Source: Isoetes taiwanensis | Taxonomy: Eukaryota; Streptophyta; Lycopodiopsida; Isoetales; Isoetaceae | DNA: 64,000 nt | Direction: 5' to 3' | NCBI GenBank assembly: GCA_021234155.1 | Contig: JAJEKV010000039.1 | Location: 11,423,077 to 11,487,076 of the forward strand | Shown here: in pieces, positions 1-10,737 of the stretch | Layout: every line of letters begins with the position of its first letter | Numbering within the stretch: position 1 is the first letter of the stretch | Notes under the pieces: model-generated | Told to the model about the DNA's origin: nothing | The model's database searches: none | Seen by the model: the letters and a program-made list of their open reading frames with translations, nothing else | Translations under genes and position numbers: made by a program

Positions 1-186
1 TTACTACAATTAAAATTTCAACCCAAATCCATCTACCTAGCCTTCTTCCCAACCCCGGTTACGCTGGTTGTTTTGTAAGAGTTTATTCTGAGAACCCTTG
101 TTGGTCAAGGTAAAGGTTATCGGTTTGGCCAAGGCCGAAGACGCAAAATGCGTGACAAGGCTATATGTTCGAGGCCAGATATTTGG

Positions 187-265
187 GGTGAAAATATTTT
201 TACCCCGGTTATTGCGATTCCATCGCAAGATATTCCCTCTCGCGGAATCACCAGGCTCGCGATCC
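187..265 (+). repeat. Left terminal inverted repeat of the Pack-MULE-like element
   Basis: The reverse complement of this stretch matches 4184-4259 with few differences, including the CGATTCCATCGCAAGATATT core. Downstream, to about 660, several GATTCCGCCAGACGGAATCA-type palindromic words recur as subterminal repeats. Confidence 0.8.
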
Positions 266-2139
266 CGTTATCCGTACCAGAGGCCCCGCTTTCCGTACCT
301 GACCTGGTCGCTTTCAGGCGATATATACCTTCCGGTGGTATCACACCCATAATTCTTCCTTGCGATGGAATCTCCCCCGCCAGACGGAATCACCCCGCAA
401 ATGTATTCCTCCGGAAGGAATCACGAACGACCTTGTTATTCCGCCAGACGGAATCACAACCATGCTATGTGCAAAATGGAATCCGCGAGCGTCGATTAAG
501 TGAGATGGAATCACCACTTACATATCAACGAGAATCACAACATTGCTATTCCGCCAGATGGAATCACAACCATGCGATTCTGTGAGATGGAATCAACAAA
601 TGTAAGATTCTTCGAGATGGAATCACCATGAATGCATTCCGCCCGACGGTATCACAACCGGAAAAAAACAAGCTCAGTTACTTTAAACTGCCCAGAATTT
701 TTTTAGTTGGGAATTTGAACCCCTTGCCAATATCGGCAATGCCCTTTTCATGCCATTTTATATGAAAAGCTAACCTTTCCATATCCTTAACACCATGATG
801 TCATGCAAAACAAGATAAAGAAAATGTAGGAGGCATATGTGCAGAAATAAATGGTATCAGATATCTTGCTTGATGGAAATGTGGTTTTGAATATGTAGCA
901 TAATAACGGGGTTTTTTTTGTATTTTTTATGCGGTTTTCTAATGGTTTTATATGATTTGATTGCACAAGGCCTACTAATTAGTACATCTAGAGTGCACAT
1001 TTTATTTGCATACGCTTGAATTAATTTTAATGCCTCTTTTCAATAGTGTAGACCCATTACATTTATAATTTTTTATTTTAATAGTTCTATTTTTCCTATT
1101 ACATTTTATTTTGCTCGACATGCAAAAGCTCGAAAGCAGCTCATTTTAGGGTTCTGTTTTCTCGAAAATTAGGTCTGCAAGGTTATGTTTTTTTTTTTCT
1201 TTTGTGGGGATCTCGATCTCCAAAATCAAATCAAATCGGTTTGATGGGTCCGACATATGGTTAATGCATCTAGTTATGAATGCCCAATGGAAATCTTGAA
1301 TCGATTTAGGTGGAAGAGCTCGCAGCCGATAAGCGATTGCATCTCCAAACTCTGGCTTCAGTATGGCAAAGCATACAGTGGAGTATTTCGGCCAGAAAGT
1401 AGGGAATCCCCTTAGTTTTACCTTGTTCTGCTGCATATTGTCCCGATCCGCGCTTTTTGGAAATTGATTGAAGCCTCTGTTTTGCTCTGTTTTGCGAAAA
1501 CGAAATTAAACGGTGGGGTTGTAAATAGTGATGATCACTGTGCCACGGATTATTACAGGAGCAGATGGTTAATAGCAGATGGTTGCTGGCCTACCCAGTA
1601 ATCTATGTGTTTTTGAGAGAGAATGTGCAAAATGCCATCCGGTGTTTATCTCTTTGGGAGACTTCATCCCATTACCACGATTTATGTTGAAAGGTTGTCC
1701 CTTTTATGTTCATGCTTTAAGGTGTGTAAAAGCATGCAATTTTAACTTAATCAAGTCACTCTGATTGGAGTATGATACCGCGATAATGCTTGTTTTTGGT
1801 GGAAGCCTTACAAAAGGTAAGATTTGGTCGTCAGAAATTTGTGTGGCATATGTTAAGTAGTGTTTCATTGTGACAGTCACAGGAAGTACGCCTTTAGACT
1901 TAAAAACAACAATGACCATTGTTGTTGTTCGATTTATTTTTGGGTCCCAAATTTATGGGCCTTGTGGTGGTGTTCTGGCGGACAAGCCAGCTTCTTCGAA
2001 AATGATAACATGATCCGTTTTGTCCTTACAACAAAAGCCTCTATGCCATTTTCTATCTGGCGGTGAATGTGACAAGTTATAAATTATATGCGGCATTACT
2101 GAATCATCTCATCACTCAAAACTTTTCTAGGTACATTGT

Positions 2140-2672
2140 TTCCGAATCGTGATGCGGTCGCGAGGTAAATGTATGACAATACAAGGTTATACAAATTACT
2201 TTGGAGATGCGATTTCTTTGTCTCAATTTTGGCTGTGTACGATTAACTACAAGTATTTTTCTTCAAAAGAACGTTTGGCGATGAAAAGCTTAATGTTCTT
2301 TGCTTGCATTTTTCGTGTTTGGACCTCAATTGTGGGACATTCGTTTGCGGCATTACATGCACAGAGGCATTGCAAGGAGGAAAAAATCAGCGAATTGGAC
2401 TTGAATCGAGCTCTCACTAATTTATTTACTATCGAGAATCGCTTTGGAGGCAGCCCATAAAGCCAAGAGTATGGCAACTTGGGAGTCATAGATGTTTTGC
2501 TAAAAAGAAAATCAACAGCTTCAGCACTTGAAGCTCGCTTTACAAGGAATTGTGCTCTTAAAAATGATGGCATGTTACCACTTTCCACGAACAAAAATTG
2601 GGACATTAGGTATTATAGGTCCCAATGCCAATGCAACCACCAGACCATGATTGGAAACTATGAAGGTAAGGC
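2140..2672 (+). pseudogene. Captured fragment of a GH3 beta-D-xylosidase / alpha-L-arabinofuranosidase gene
   Basis: Three pieces in shifting frames line up in order with plant BXL-type glycoside hydrolase family 3 enzymes, which trim xylan and arabinan in cell walls. LDLNCGTF is read at about 2320-2345. A KISELDLNRALTNLF-like stretch follows at about 2385-2425. Then come YGNLG, LLKNDGMLPLSTNKN-like residues, and a NANA...TMIGNYEG motif at about 2470-2665. The last motif is followed by GTAAGG, a plausible intron donor, so the capture was of genomic DNA. Frameshifts and an in-frame stop (TAA, 2458) make it non-functional. It covers only a small middle part of a protein usually near 770 residues. 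Family assignment is from recognised motifs and is fairly firm. Confidence 0.75.
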
Positions 2673-3130
2673 ATATGTGAGTTAGGTAGTTTGTTTTGAG
2701 AATTATTATCCTATAGTGTTTTGCATTAGGAAATGTCTTATACTTTGTCCTATGCGGATATGGTGGAAAGATTAGGTGGCTTCTTTTGGGGTCGTTGGAG
2801 AGAATAATGAGGGGTTGAGCTTTGTCCTGTTTGTGTGAAGTTTAGGAAGCTTGAACTTCGGGGATTGTCCTATTGCGATCTTTGGAATTGCGACCTACAG
2901 TTAGATCGTTACAATCGTTGAGATACATATGGGCCCAAGGCTATAAAGAAATACAAGTGATTTTCTTGCAATGGGACCTTATTGGAACATAGATTTTTAA
3001 AATTTTACCCTTTTTAACATTTCTTTGAGATCGGTAAAGATTTTTGAATTAAAAATTACTTTTTCCGAATGGGGGATCATGAACTTCAGATAATAAAATT
3101 CTTTATGAGGCGAATCTAATGGATTTTTTT

Positions 3131-3560
3131 TTAACATTTTTTGAGATCGGTAAAGATTTTTGAATTAATTTCAACAATGCATTTTTTTACGTGATAGTAG
3201 GAGGTGTAGGAAGCGGGGACGAAATTGAACAAAGCTAGATTTGGAGTTTTTATTAGGCTAGATTTCAAGCCGGTAGTGAGCGCATGACAGAATTTGATGG
3301 TTCGAAGCGCTTCCAAGATTTCTTTCGCATGTTCTAACTTTCGGGCCAAAAGTGAAGGTAGCTCTTCTTTGGATTTTGACGGCGCCCCTCCCACGATCCG
3401 GCTGGATTGTTTAGAGGACATGTTTGGAATTCCGGAAGAGGACCGATATAAATTTGCTCTTGCGGCTAGATTGTTGAGCCCCTGTTTCTTCTGCCCCTGA
3501 TTTCTTCTGCCCCTGATTTGGGCTGCGGCCCCTGTTTCTTCGCCCAAGTCATCAAAAGCC
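3131..3560. other. Unidentified coding-like fragment inside the Pack-MULE-like element
   Basis: Both strands are open for over 60 codons here. The plus frame (3294-3500) reads an acidic LDCLEDMFGIPEEDRYKFAL stretch; the minus frame (3131-3547) is Lys/Ala/Leu-rich. It is followed by short Pro-rich repeats around 3480-3540. I do not recognise a family. It may be a third captured host fragment; base composition is richer in GC than the surrounding sequence. Confidence 0.3.
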
Positions 3561-3628
3561 TGTTTAATCCCCTGTTCCAGTCTTGAATAGCAGTTATTCG
3601 ACCAATCTGAAGCTTAAGAGGTGGATGT

Positions 3629-3949
3629 TTGAAGCAAAACAGGAAAAGATTAATTAGATTTTATGTTTGTGAAGAAAGGGATTCGATTACTTCCGAAATA
3701 AGGCTTCCTACTTGGAAAGAAAGGGAGAATAACAAGAAAAGGGAGCGCTGGAGAAGAGCCATACAACCATTACCTGTTTCTTCACCGGTTGCGGTGAAAG
3801 CTCCAGCCTCTGCATCTGTGGCCGCTCCAACAACCATGGCCCCTGTGATAGCTTCAAAGATCTTCTCAAGAACTTTGTCTCCTCAACCCCAGCATTTCAA
3901 TCGCCATCTATTGCCGGAGCAAGCCGCCATAGCCGGCACTACCTGAAAA
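3629..3949 (+). pseudogene. Captured fragment of a BES1/BZR1-family transcription factor gene
   Basis: The ORF contains RLPTWKERENNKKRERWRRA (from about 3701), the start of the plant-specific BES1_N DNA-binding domain, which is very conserved in brassinosteroid-response factors and BZR1-type beta-amylases. After RRAI the expected AAKIFSGLR continuation is replaced by a Pro/Ser/Ala-rich stretch, then a SKIFSR echo, so the domain is broken or rearranged. The fragment lies inside the Pack-MULE-like element on the same strand as the xylosidase piece. The Trp in RERWRR differs from the usual Arg. Non-functional as a transcription factor; family call is strong, exact member unknown. Confidence 0.7.
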
Positions 3950-4183
3950 ACCTCCAGAATAACAGGACGTCAAAAATTTGAATTTTTACTGGGATGGTGA
4001 TTCCGTCGCGTGGAATAAAAGGGCGGTGATTCCATCTGGCGGTATTTTACGGAGGTGATTCCACCAAAAAGTATAAAACGGACGGCCAGGATGGTCTCTG
4101 CAGATGGATGGCTGGGATCCATCAGAAGGTACACCTGACACTGTCAGGTACAAATAACGGGGCCTCCAGAACGGACCCCGTTT

Positions 4184-4259
4184 CCGGAGGGTTAGTGATT
4201 CCGCAGGAGGGAATATCTTGCGATGGAATCACAATAACCGGGGTAAAAATATTTTCACC
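4184..4259 (-). repeat. Right terminal inverted repeat of the Pack-MULE-like element
   Basis: Inverted partner of 187-265. Subterminal similarity continues inward to about 3990, where GGTGATTCC words and the GGCCTC...GTACCTGACA type segment recur in opposite orientation to the left end. Confidence 0.8.
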
Positions 4260-4384
4260 TAGATATTTGGCTATATGTTCGAGGCCAGATATTTGGCTAT
4301 ACGTTCGAGGCTAGATATTTGGCACGTAAGGCTAAGGCCCATTAAGGTCGAAGGCTGGGCTGAGGCCTTACGTGCCAAATATTT
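4254..4384. repeat. Short tandem repeat followed by an inverted repeat (hairpin)
   Basis: A ~28-bp unit, GGCTATATGTTCGAGGCCAG plus ATATTT, occurs about three times at 4262-4320 and once at 160-184 on the other side of the Pack-MULE-like element. It runs into an inverted repeat: arm ATATTTGGCACGTAAGGC (about 4315-4332) and its complement at about 4365-4383 around a ~30-bp loop. Confidence 0.65.
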
Positions 4385-4707
4385 GGCCGATCACATACAA
4401 CCGAAGCCACACATATTTGGTTATCAGTCGAGGCAATGACCGATAACCACCTTATCGGGCTTATATAGGTGGAATAGTACTAATAACTAATACTTATAAG
4501 TACTCCACTAGTACTAATAACTAGTTATCAACTTGCAAAAATAATAACAACCAAAAAACACGGACTATCATTTTAAGAAAAATATGCAGCTATTTTTTTT
4601 TTATCAACATTGTAGCCAGGCATTAGAAGCACATCCTGCATTTTGCTACCTTCAAGGTAATAACATCGTTAATTGTAGTTTAAAGGAGCATGTGTTTCTC
4701 TATTTCT

Positions 4708-4841
<134 letters not shown>

Positions 4842-7404
4842 ATAACTTTTTTTTTTTAATAATAAACTAGCCCAAAGCACTTGTGATTCCAATTTGGCTT
4901 TGTATAGTGAACTTTAAACTTTACATTAACATTTACTACCTAATACCTATTAGAGAGAATGTTTGGCTTTGTATAGCGAATTTAAAATTTAAGTTGACAT
5001 TTATTTTGGCACGACCTCTATAACAAAGTAGTCCTACATAGCTATGACCAAATGACTTGCTACATCACATATAAAAGAACATGAATACCATTCATGCCCT
5101 GCAAATTTGTGTGTTGCGATTTTTGTAATAATGTCCTACGGGTGGGCTCTAGCTACATGTTAATAGGCAAGGATATAAAAATACCCAAAGAAGTGTCTGT
5201 TTAATTTATTCGTTAGTCGTACGCAAAATTATGGCCAAGATTTCATATATAACAGAGTGGAGTTTAGAGACGGTGTATATGTGTGTATCTTTAAATATGG
5301 ATAAAGGTTACCGTTATACTTTTTGTTCTAATTGTTGTTAAAACTTTAAGGCAAGTTGCAAGGGTTTGAATTTTGTGTTTAGTTAATGTGGGCATATTAG
5401 GGCATAACATTGCAATTTGTTGTAATATTGATTCTTAAGACTACACATCAAATGCAAAGATGGCCTCTAGTTCCAAAAATTAAAAGCTTCTAAGGTTTCC
5501 GTAAATAGCAGATCTATTCACACATTACTGATGAAGTATAGCGAGACCTGACAATCATAAGCATAATTCACAATTGCTATTTTAGATGAGATGCTATGCA
5601 CTCTTTCATATCAACATCTTATTTATTGGTAAGAGGTCCTTGCTAAACTTCGCATATTAGCATGAGTGCATTTATATTCAAATTTAACTATTGTAAGTTA
5701 GCAATTATTGGCATTTGCCAGGTGCACAAATATTAATGGAAGCCACATTTTAGATATTCAATCCACCTGCAAAATGAGAAGCCATGCGCACAAGTACTAT
5801 CACAAATTATACTACATGCACTAAATTTTGATCTACATATTTCAACATTGGAGTATAAAAGATATTTAAATTGCAAAGGGATAACACATATACTGTATTT
5901 GCAAATCTACAATGCATTATTGCTTTAATTACCTATGTGGTTGCTCCATGGCCTAAATTCAAAAGGCAAATGGTTAAGCAATTCAGCTAAACTAACATAA
6001 AAAACACAACCCATTTCAAGACACTTTGTTTGAATGAGGAAGTTAAATATGGGCATCATGACCTACTATTCATGCATCAGAGTTGCATCCTTGCAAGTTG
6101 CAACAGAAGTCTAGTTCATACATGTTCTAAAGTTGGACAAAACCTTATGAGAATCCTTGAACCATAAAAATATGAGAAATAATCTCTACATGAGATAACT
6201 TAGACTCACATTGTTCAGTTATTCTGGGAAGGTTGAGAATCTTTGGGGAATCTTTATACTGCTGGTACCATTGTACTTGTTAAATCATATTTGCTCATAA
6301 CTGCTTTTAAGTATCGGGCGCTTAACAATTTGTTATATTGGCAGCATTAATAAAAGAAATAATGGGACAATAATGGCCTTGACTTCTGGCAAAGGAAACA
6401 TAGCTACTTTAAGTCTTAGCTAAGAATCTTATCAAATACAACAAAATTTAACCATGTCAAACAAAGCTTGAGAATGTCTAAATAATCTAAAAGCACAATG
6501 ACGCATAATTTTATTGAATAATGGAAGTGATGCAACTTCTTAATGAAACATTGGTAGACCTGAAGTTGGCTGCCTATGAAAGAAGCAGCTACAACATCAA
6601 AGCTCTACTCAGCAAAAGAGCTAAACTACAAAGATTAAAAGAACCCATGATCCATGTGTATCAACCATCTTTTGAAAGCAGAGGAACATTATTTCTGCAT
6701 ACCTGATGCTATGCTAGTGAGAAATAGACCTAGAATATGCAACATTTTTTTATGAAGACTACAATGTACATATGGGTGGCAAATCCCCTCAAGAGGCGTA
6801 ATTGTCTAATTGTGACATGCTCTCTCAGAGTAAAGATTTATTGTGAAGGCTAGACCAGCAAACATAACAAACTCATAATACATACCTTATCACATAGCCA
6901 TGGTGGAAGTGTGTTATGTCCATCTGGGCAGGAGAAAGAGAGGCAAAAGTTAAGCATCTGTAGATGATCAGTGGAGATGGATATTCTGTAGGTCTAGAAC
7001 ATGGGCATATGGCTGGCATGCCTTTTGCTCCAATCTTCACGCGGGTTTTGCATATCTCTGCACAAAATTATAATGTCCACATTTTATGTTTTCTGCATGA
7101 ATAGCTCATAAAACCTTGGACTACATAAATCGTGATGGGGATCATTATGGACCATGGAAAGCAATCATAATCTTGAAGCCCATGCTTATCTTGAACCTGA
7201 TAGTAAGAGATCTATTACGTCAAAAACTACACAGAAATGTCTATAAGCCGTCAACAAAACTAAAACTTTTGGACTGTGGCAGGAGGTAAATGTACTTATT
7301 TAAAACTTTACACTGGAACATGAGGCATATATACTTAATGATTTTTTCATTTTTTCCAATAATACATTAATAAGGTCTCTGATTAATAAGGTCTCTGATT
7401 AATA
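4842..7404. other. AT-rich intergenic DNA, no gene recognised
   Basis: No long reading frame or familiar protein motif on either strand. A short direct repeat (ATTAATAAGGTCTCTG, 2.5 copies, about 7363-7405) lies just before the SINE. Confidence 0.5.
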
Positions 7405-7619
7405 AGGCGTCTAGGCGTTTAGTCTAGTGATAACACACTAGGTCTAGCAACTATAGGTCTCGAGTTCTAGACCGCCCAGAATCGCACTCTGAACTGTTGG
7501 GTGTCAAAACCCACAGACGCAATGTAAAGTGGTTGGGGGCAGGGCCCAACCAAGCAATGTAGTGTGGTGTGTGGTCACATGTCCAGTTGGATGCTGCCTA
7601 GTGGCGTGACGTTAAAATA

Positions 7620-7651
<32 letters not shown>
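7405..7651 (+). mobile_element. tRNA-derived SINE with (TATC)n tail
   Basis: The head resembles a tRNA with RNA polymerase III promoter boxes: a box A-like TAGTCTAGTGATAAC near 7420 and a box B-like CGAGTTCTAGAC near 7461. The body has no coding potential. The 3' end reads GTGACGTTAAAATAC and runs into about eight TATC units (7617-7651). That end closely resembles the GTGGACG(A/T)TAAAA + microsatellite end of the LINE family found elsewhere in this window, suggesting that this LINE supplies the reverse transcriptase. Clear target-site duplications were not found. Confidence 0.65.
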
Positions 7652-7654
<3 letters not shown>

Positions 7655-7655
7655 C

Positions 7656-8900
7656 ACTTTGATGGCTCTAGATCTGGTAATATCTCAAAGTTTATAGTTG
7701 GCATTGCATAGAAGCTGCAATTCACATGACATTCTCGAGGGCTCAGAAAACAAAATGGATGATATGCTAAATTATAAAAGCCATTTGTACTAATATGGCT
7801 TTGCATACCTCTAAGATGAATCAAGACTGCATTGAGTTTCCTCGAGTTGAAATAAGCAATCAACTGTAGGAAATAAATATGGTTCTATTCTATTTTGTTT
7901 ACATGCAAATGTCTTCCCATCAATTTGCATGAGTGGCAATGGTCATCAACCATGGCCGAGTGTCGATTAATGAAAAATATATAAACAGAGTTGATTTTTT
8001 TTTTTTCGTTTGCGATGCATTATTTATGTGCGGACATGTGGCATTGCTAATAACCCGAAATGGAAGTTGGGTACCCTAATTCCGGGTGACAACTTCAACT
8101 GGTCACTTGTTCATTTTCTTCAAAGGTTTTCTTTAGTACTTGTAACCTACAACTTATTATATTCATTACATTCGAGCCATTACATAAAATATTCCTATTT
8201 TTTTTATCAAAATGAATCCAAATTTCTGATAATACGATGCCAAAATTGGTCAATCCTGCGCAAATCTAGTTCTAAAACCCTTGTTTTTGCACTTCCTACC
8301 CTAATCTGGCATGACTTGAGCTTCTCGCGACCTGTCAATCCAGGCTATAGAAGCTCAAAAGCCATTGTTTTACATTCAAAGAGTTCATATATTTACTATT
8401 CTTATTTAAACCCAGAGTAATTCCTTATTTCAAAAGGCAAATCTTAGTTGATATCCGTACTCCAAACGACTCTAACAGCAATAGCATTTGATGGCATTTC
8501 AGAACAGGTCCTTATAAAGCCCCAAAATGAGCTATTGGCTAAATTTGGCCCCGCCAGAGGAAAAAAAACCAGAACATTATTTTTCCTTTAACTTAGAACA
8601 CATCATTTCATCTGGAAAAATCAGATCATTCTGCTTAGAGTAGAGCATTTAGCTTAGAAGATATTTCGCTTAAAGAACATAAGACTTTACTTATAGACAG
8701 AGCATTTCGCTTGTTACTTAATGTATTGCTCATGTTGAAGATCTCGCCATGCTGAAGATCTCCAAAGTAGAAAAAGCGAAAATGCAGCAAACCGAACTAG
8801 CATGATAGCACTTCTTCTTTCCCACCATCTTCATAGCTGCTCAATGCCACAAACACATGCTCCGTAATATATCTTTTTGCTCCAAATCCGATTATACCAG
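7656..8900. other. Intergenic DNA, no gene recognised
   Basis: The only longer frame (8010-8420, plus) has no recognisable motif and low-complexity hydrophobic composition; I do not call it a gene. Confidence 0.45.
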
Positions 8901-8940
8901 AGAATAGAATAGAATAGTTTTTTTAACGTCCATGGAGAGA
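8901..8940 (-). mobile_element. 3' terminus of a microsatellite-tailed LINE, minus strand
   Basis: On the minus strand the end reads CTCCATGGACGTTAAAAAAA followed by (CTATT)n at 8901-8917. This matches the common end of the LINE family described at 30.9-36.3 kb. The body to its right is too diverged to trace. The terminal hairpin seen in other copies is not evident here. Confidence 0.5.
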
Positions 8941-9929
8941 AAAACCGCTATGCAATAAAAATCAGAGCTTCAAGCACTATGAAAACTTTTACAACTGCAA
9001 CAAACAATATAAGAGACCTAAGAAACCCTTCTAAATGTTTTTGATGAGTCACTGCCTTCATTTGGTTCGTCGGAGCCGCTTTTGGTGCCTCGACAAAGCC
9101 ATAGAGGAAAGGGAGAGAAAATAATCCCCCTGGGGGAACATCACTTGGTCCCACTCTCTGGTGGGCCGATGACCCGCTCCTGGCTGTTGCCAATGACGGG
9201 ACCCCATCAGAAAGTGGTCCCCAGTGACGCCCCCACATACATGAAATCATATCACTAAACACTTTTGAAGAGGAGAAGAACAACAATAGCAATAATCATG
9301 ACAAACTTATGAAATAGTGCAATAGAATGCTACGGCATAGTGATTTTTAGAATAATAAATAAAACACTAGGTATGGTAACTTCAATCGTCGAATAAACGG
9401 AGGAACAATAACATCACATATATACCATATATGCAACATCACAATGAGCTCGCAGTCTCTTTCGATGATCTAAAGGCTTTTTCAACATCTAACATTAAGG
9501 CCAAAACCAAAAAGATAAAATTCACCTTTCCCAACAATAATATGTAGCACAATAACAAGGGGATTTGATATGGATGTAAGAATGATTATTTTTACAAGAA
9601 ATTTATCGCGGCGGCCAAGGCCGCCGCGAACATTTCTCTTTTCCAGCTCGTATGTCTGATTGTAACGGATTAATGTCGGTCCATGAACACGCAAGATTGG
9701 AACCTTTCTAGTGCCTGCATGATAGAGGGGTGCAGTTCATAACACACTATAGGCTGGAGAGATGCTATTCATACAATATTATTGTGTACCAGTACATGCT
9801 GCAAATTCCTTATCATCATCAGCTAACAAAATGAAGGACGTTGTCACTTTTTACATTCTCAGATCACTTGGGATAAGTAATCAGATTTGGCTGATTTTTA
9901 TGACAATCCAGCCTGCATCCATGAGCATG

Positions 9930-10140
9930 TTCATCCTGTTTGCACTGGGGCTTTTTGCCCTCATGTTTTCTTTGGGCCTTGGCCCTTTGTTTTCTTTGTG
10001 TCTCTGTCCTTGGGCTTTGTTTGGGCTTTTGCCTTCTTTGCTCCGGCTGTTTGGGCTTCCGCCCCCTTTTTTGGTATGAGGCCCATAACCCTATTGGATT
10101 TCCGCGGACGATAAAAATTTATCTTTATCTTTATCTTTAT
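9930..10140 (+). mobile_element. 5'-truncated LINE 3' end with (CTTTAT)n tail
   Basis: The last ~190 bp of a LINE in plus orientation. It has the GGGC(T/C)...GCCC-rich 3' UTR of the second subfamily (shared with 29.6 and 42.8 kb), then CCCATAACCCTATTGGATTT and CGCGGACGATAAAAATTTAT, then CTTTAT units. The terminal hairpin stem is AACCC/GGATT (10087-10100), one mismatch from the perfect form. Confidence 0.75.
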
Positions 10141-10737
10141 AATGGGATCCATGTCACTGCATTGCCTAATGGTATATCTTGGATATTGCATATACTACAG
10201 CTACCCATAATGTCTTACAATCTGACTAGATCTTCAGCTACCCATAATGTCTTACAATCTAACTAGATCTTCTGTAATGATTACAAAAAAAGACGAGTAA
10301 ACTTATCCTGTATAATGGGATCCATGCCATTGCATTGCTTAATGATATATTCTGGATTTTGCATATACTACAGCAAGACCAGCAGCGTAAAGAAAGATAG
10401 ATGTTTTTGGTGATAAAGTCAAACTCGATGCCAAACTGGCATAGTATGTTCATGCCCACAATGCCAGCTACTGAGCCATCCAGTCTTCCAGAAAGATCCA
10501 TAACAATCAGAAAGATCCATAACAATCGCCTACAGACAAAACATGATATGCAAATGTTCTATTGTGAATCTCAATTATAGACCCATATTACATAAGTCAA
10601 CAAAATAATATCACTAGCAGCATAGCCAAACTTTTATCAAATCCATAGCCAAACTCTTATCAAATCCAGTTTAACTGTTAAACATCAACAGGTTTGCAAG
10701 TTTGATTTCCAATGCTAACGTTAGAAAGTTTCAATGT

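Larger units (their letters stand above)
187..4259. mobile_element. Pack-MULE-like DNA transposon carrying host gene fragments
   Basis: The two ends are inverted copies of each other. The left end starts GGTGAAAATATTTTTACCCC and the right end is its near-exact reverse complement, and the similarity continues inward for about 80 bp and more loosely for 200-400 bp. The flanks share the 10-bp direct repeat AGATATTTGG (177-186 and 4261-4270), fitting the 9-10 bp target duplication of Mutator-like elements, although this word also belongs to a local tandem repeat. No transposase is visible. The interior holds a beta-xylosidase gene fragment and a BES1/BZR1 gene fragment, both on the plus strand, so it resembles a non-autonomous Pack-MULE. 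Short GATTCC...GGAATC palindromes recur near both ends. The element class is inferred from TIR length, target-site size and captured genes. Confidence 0.7.

Noticed and set aside
9762-10266. Overlapping Leu/Phe/Cys-rich plus-strand frames
   Set aside because: They run through the GGGCTT/GCCC-rich 3' UTR of a LINE fragment; hydrophobicity is a composition effect.
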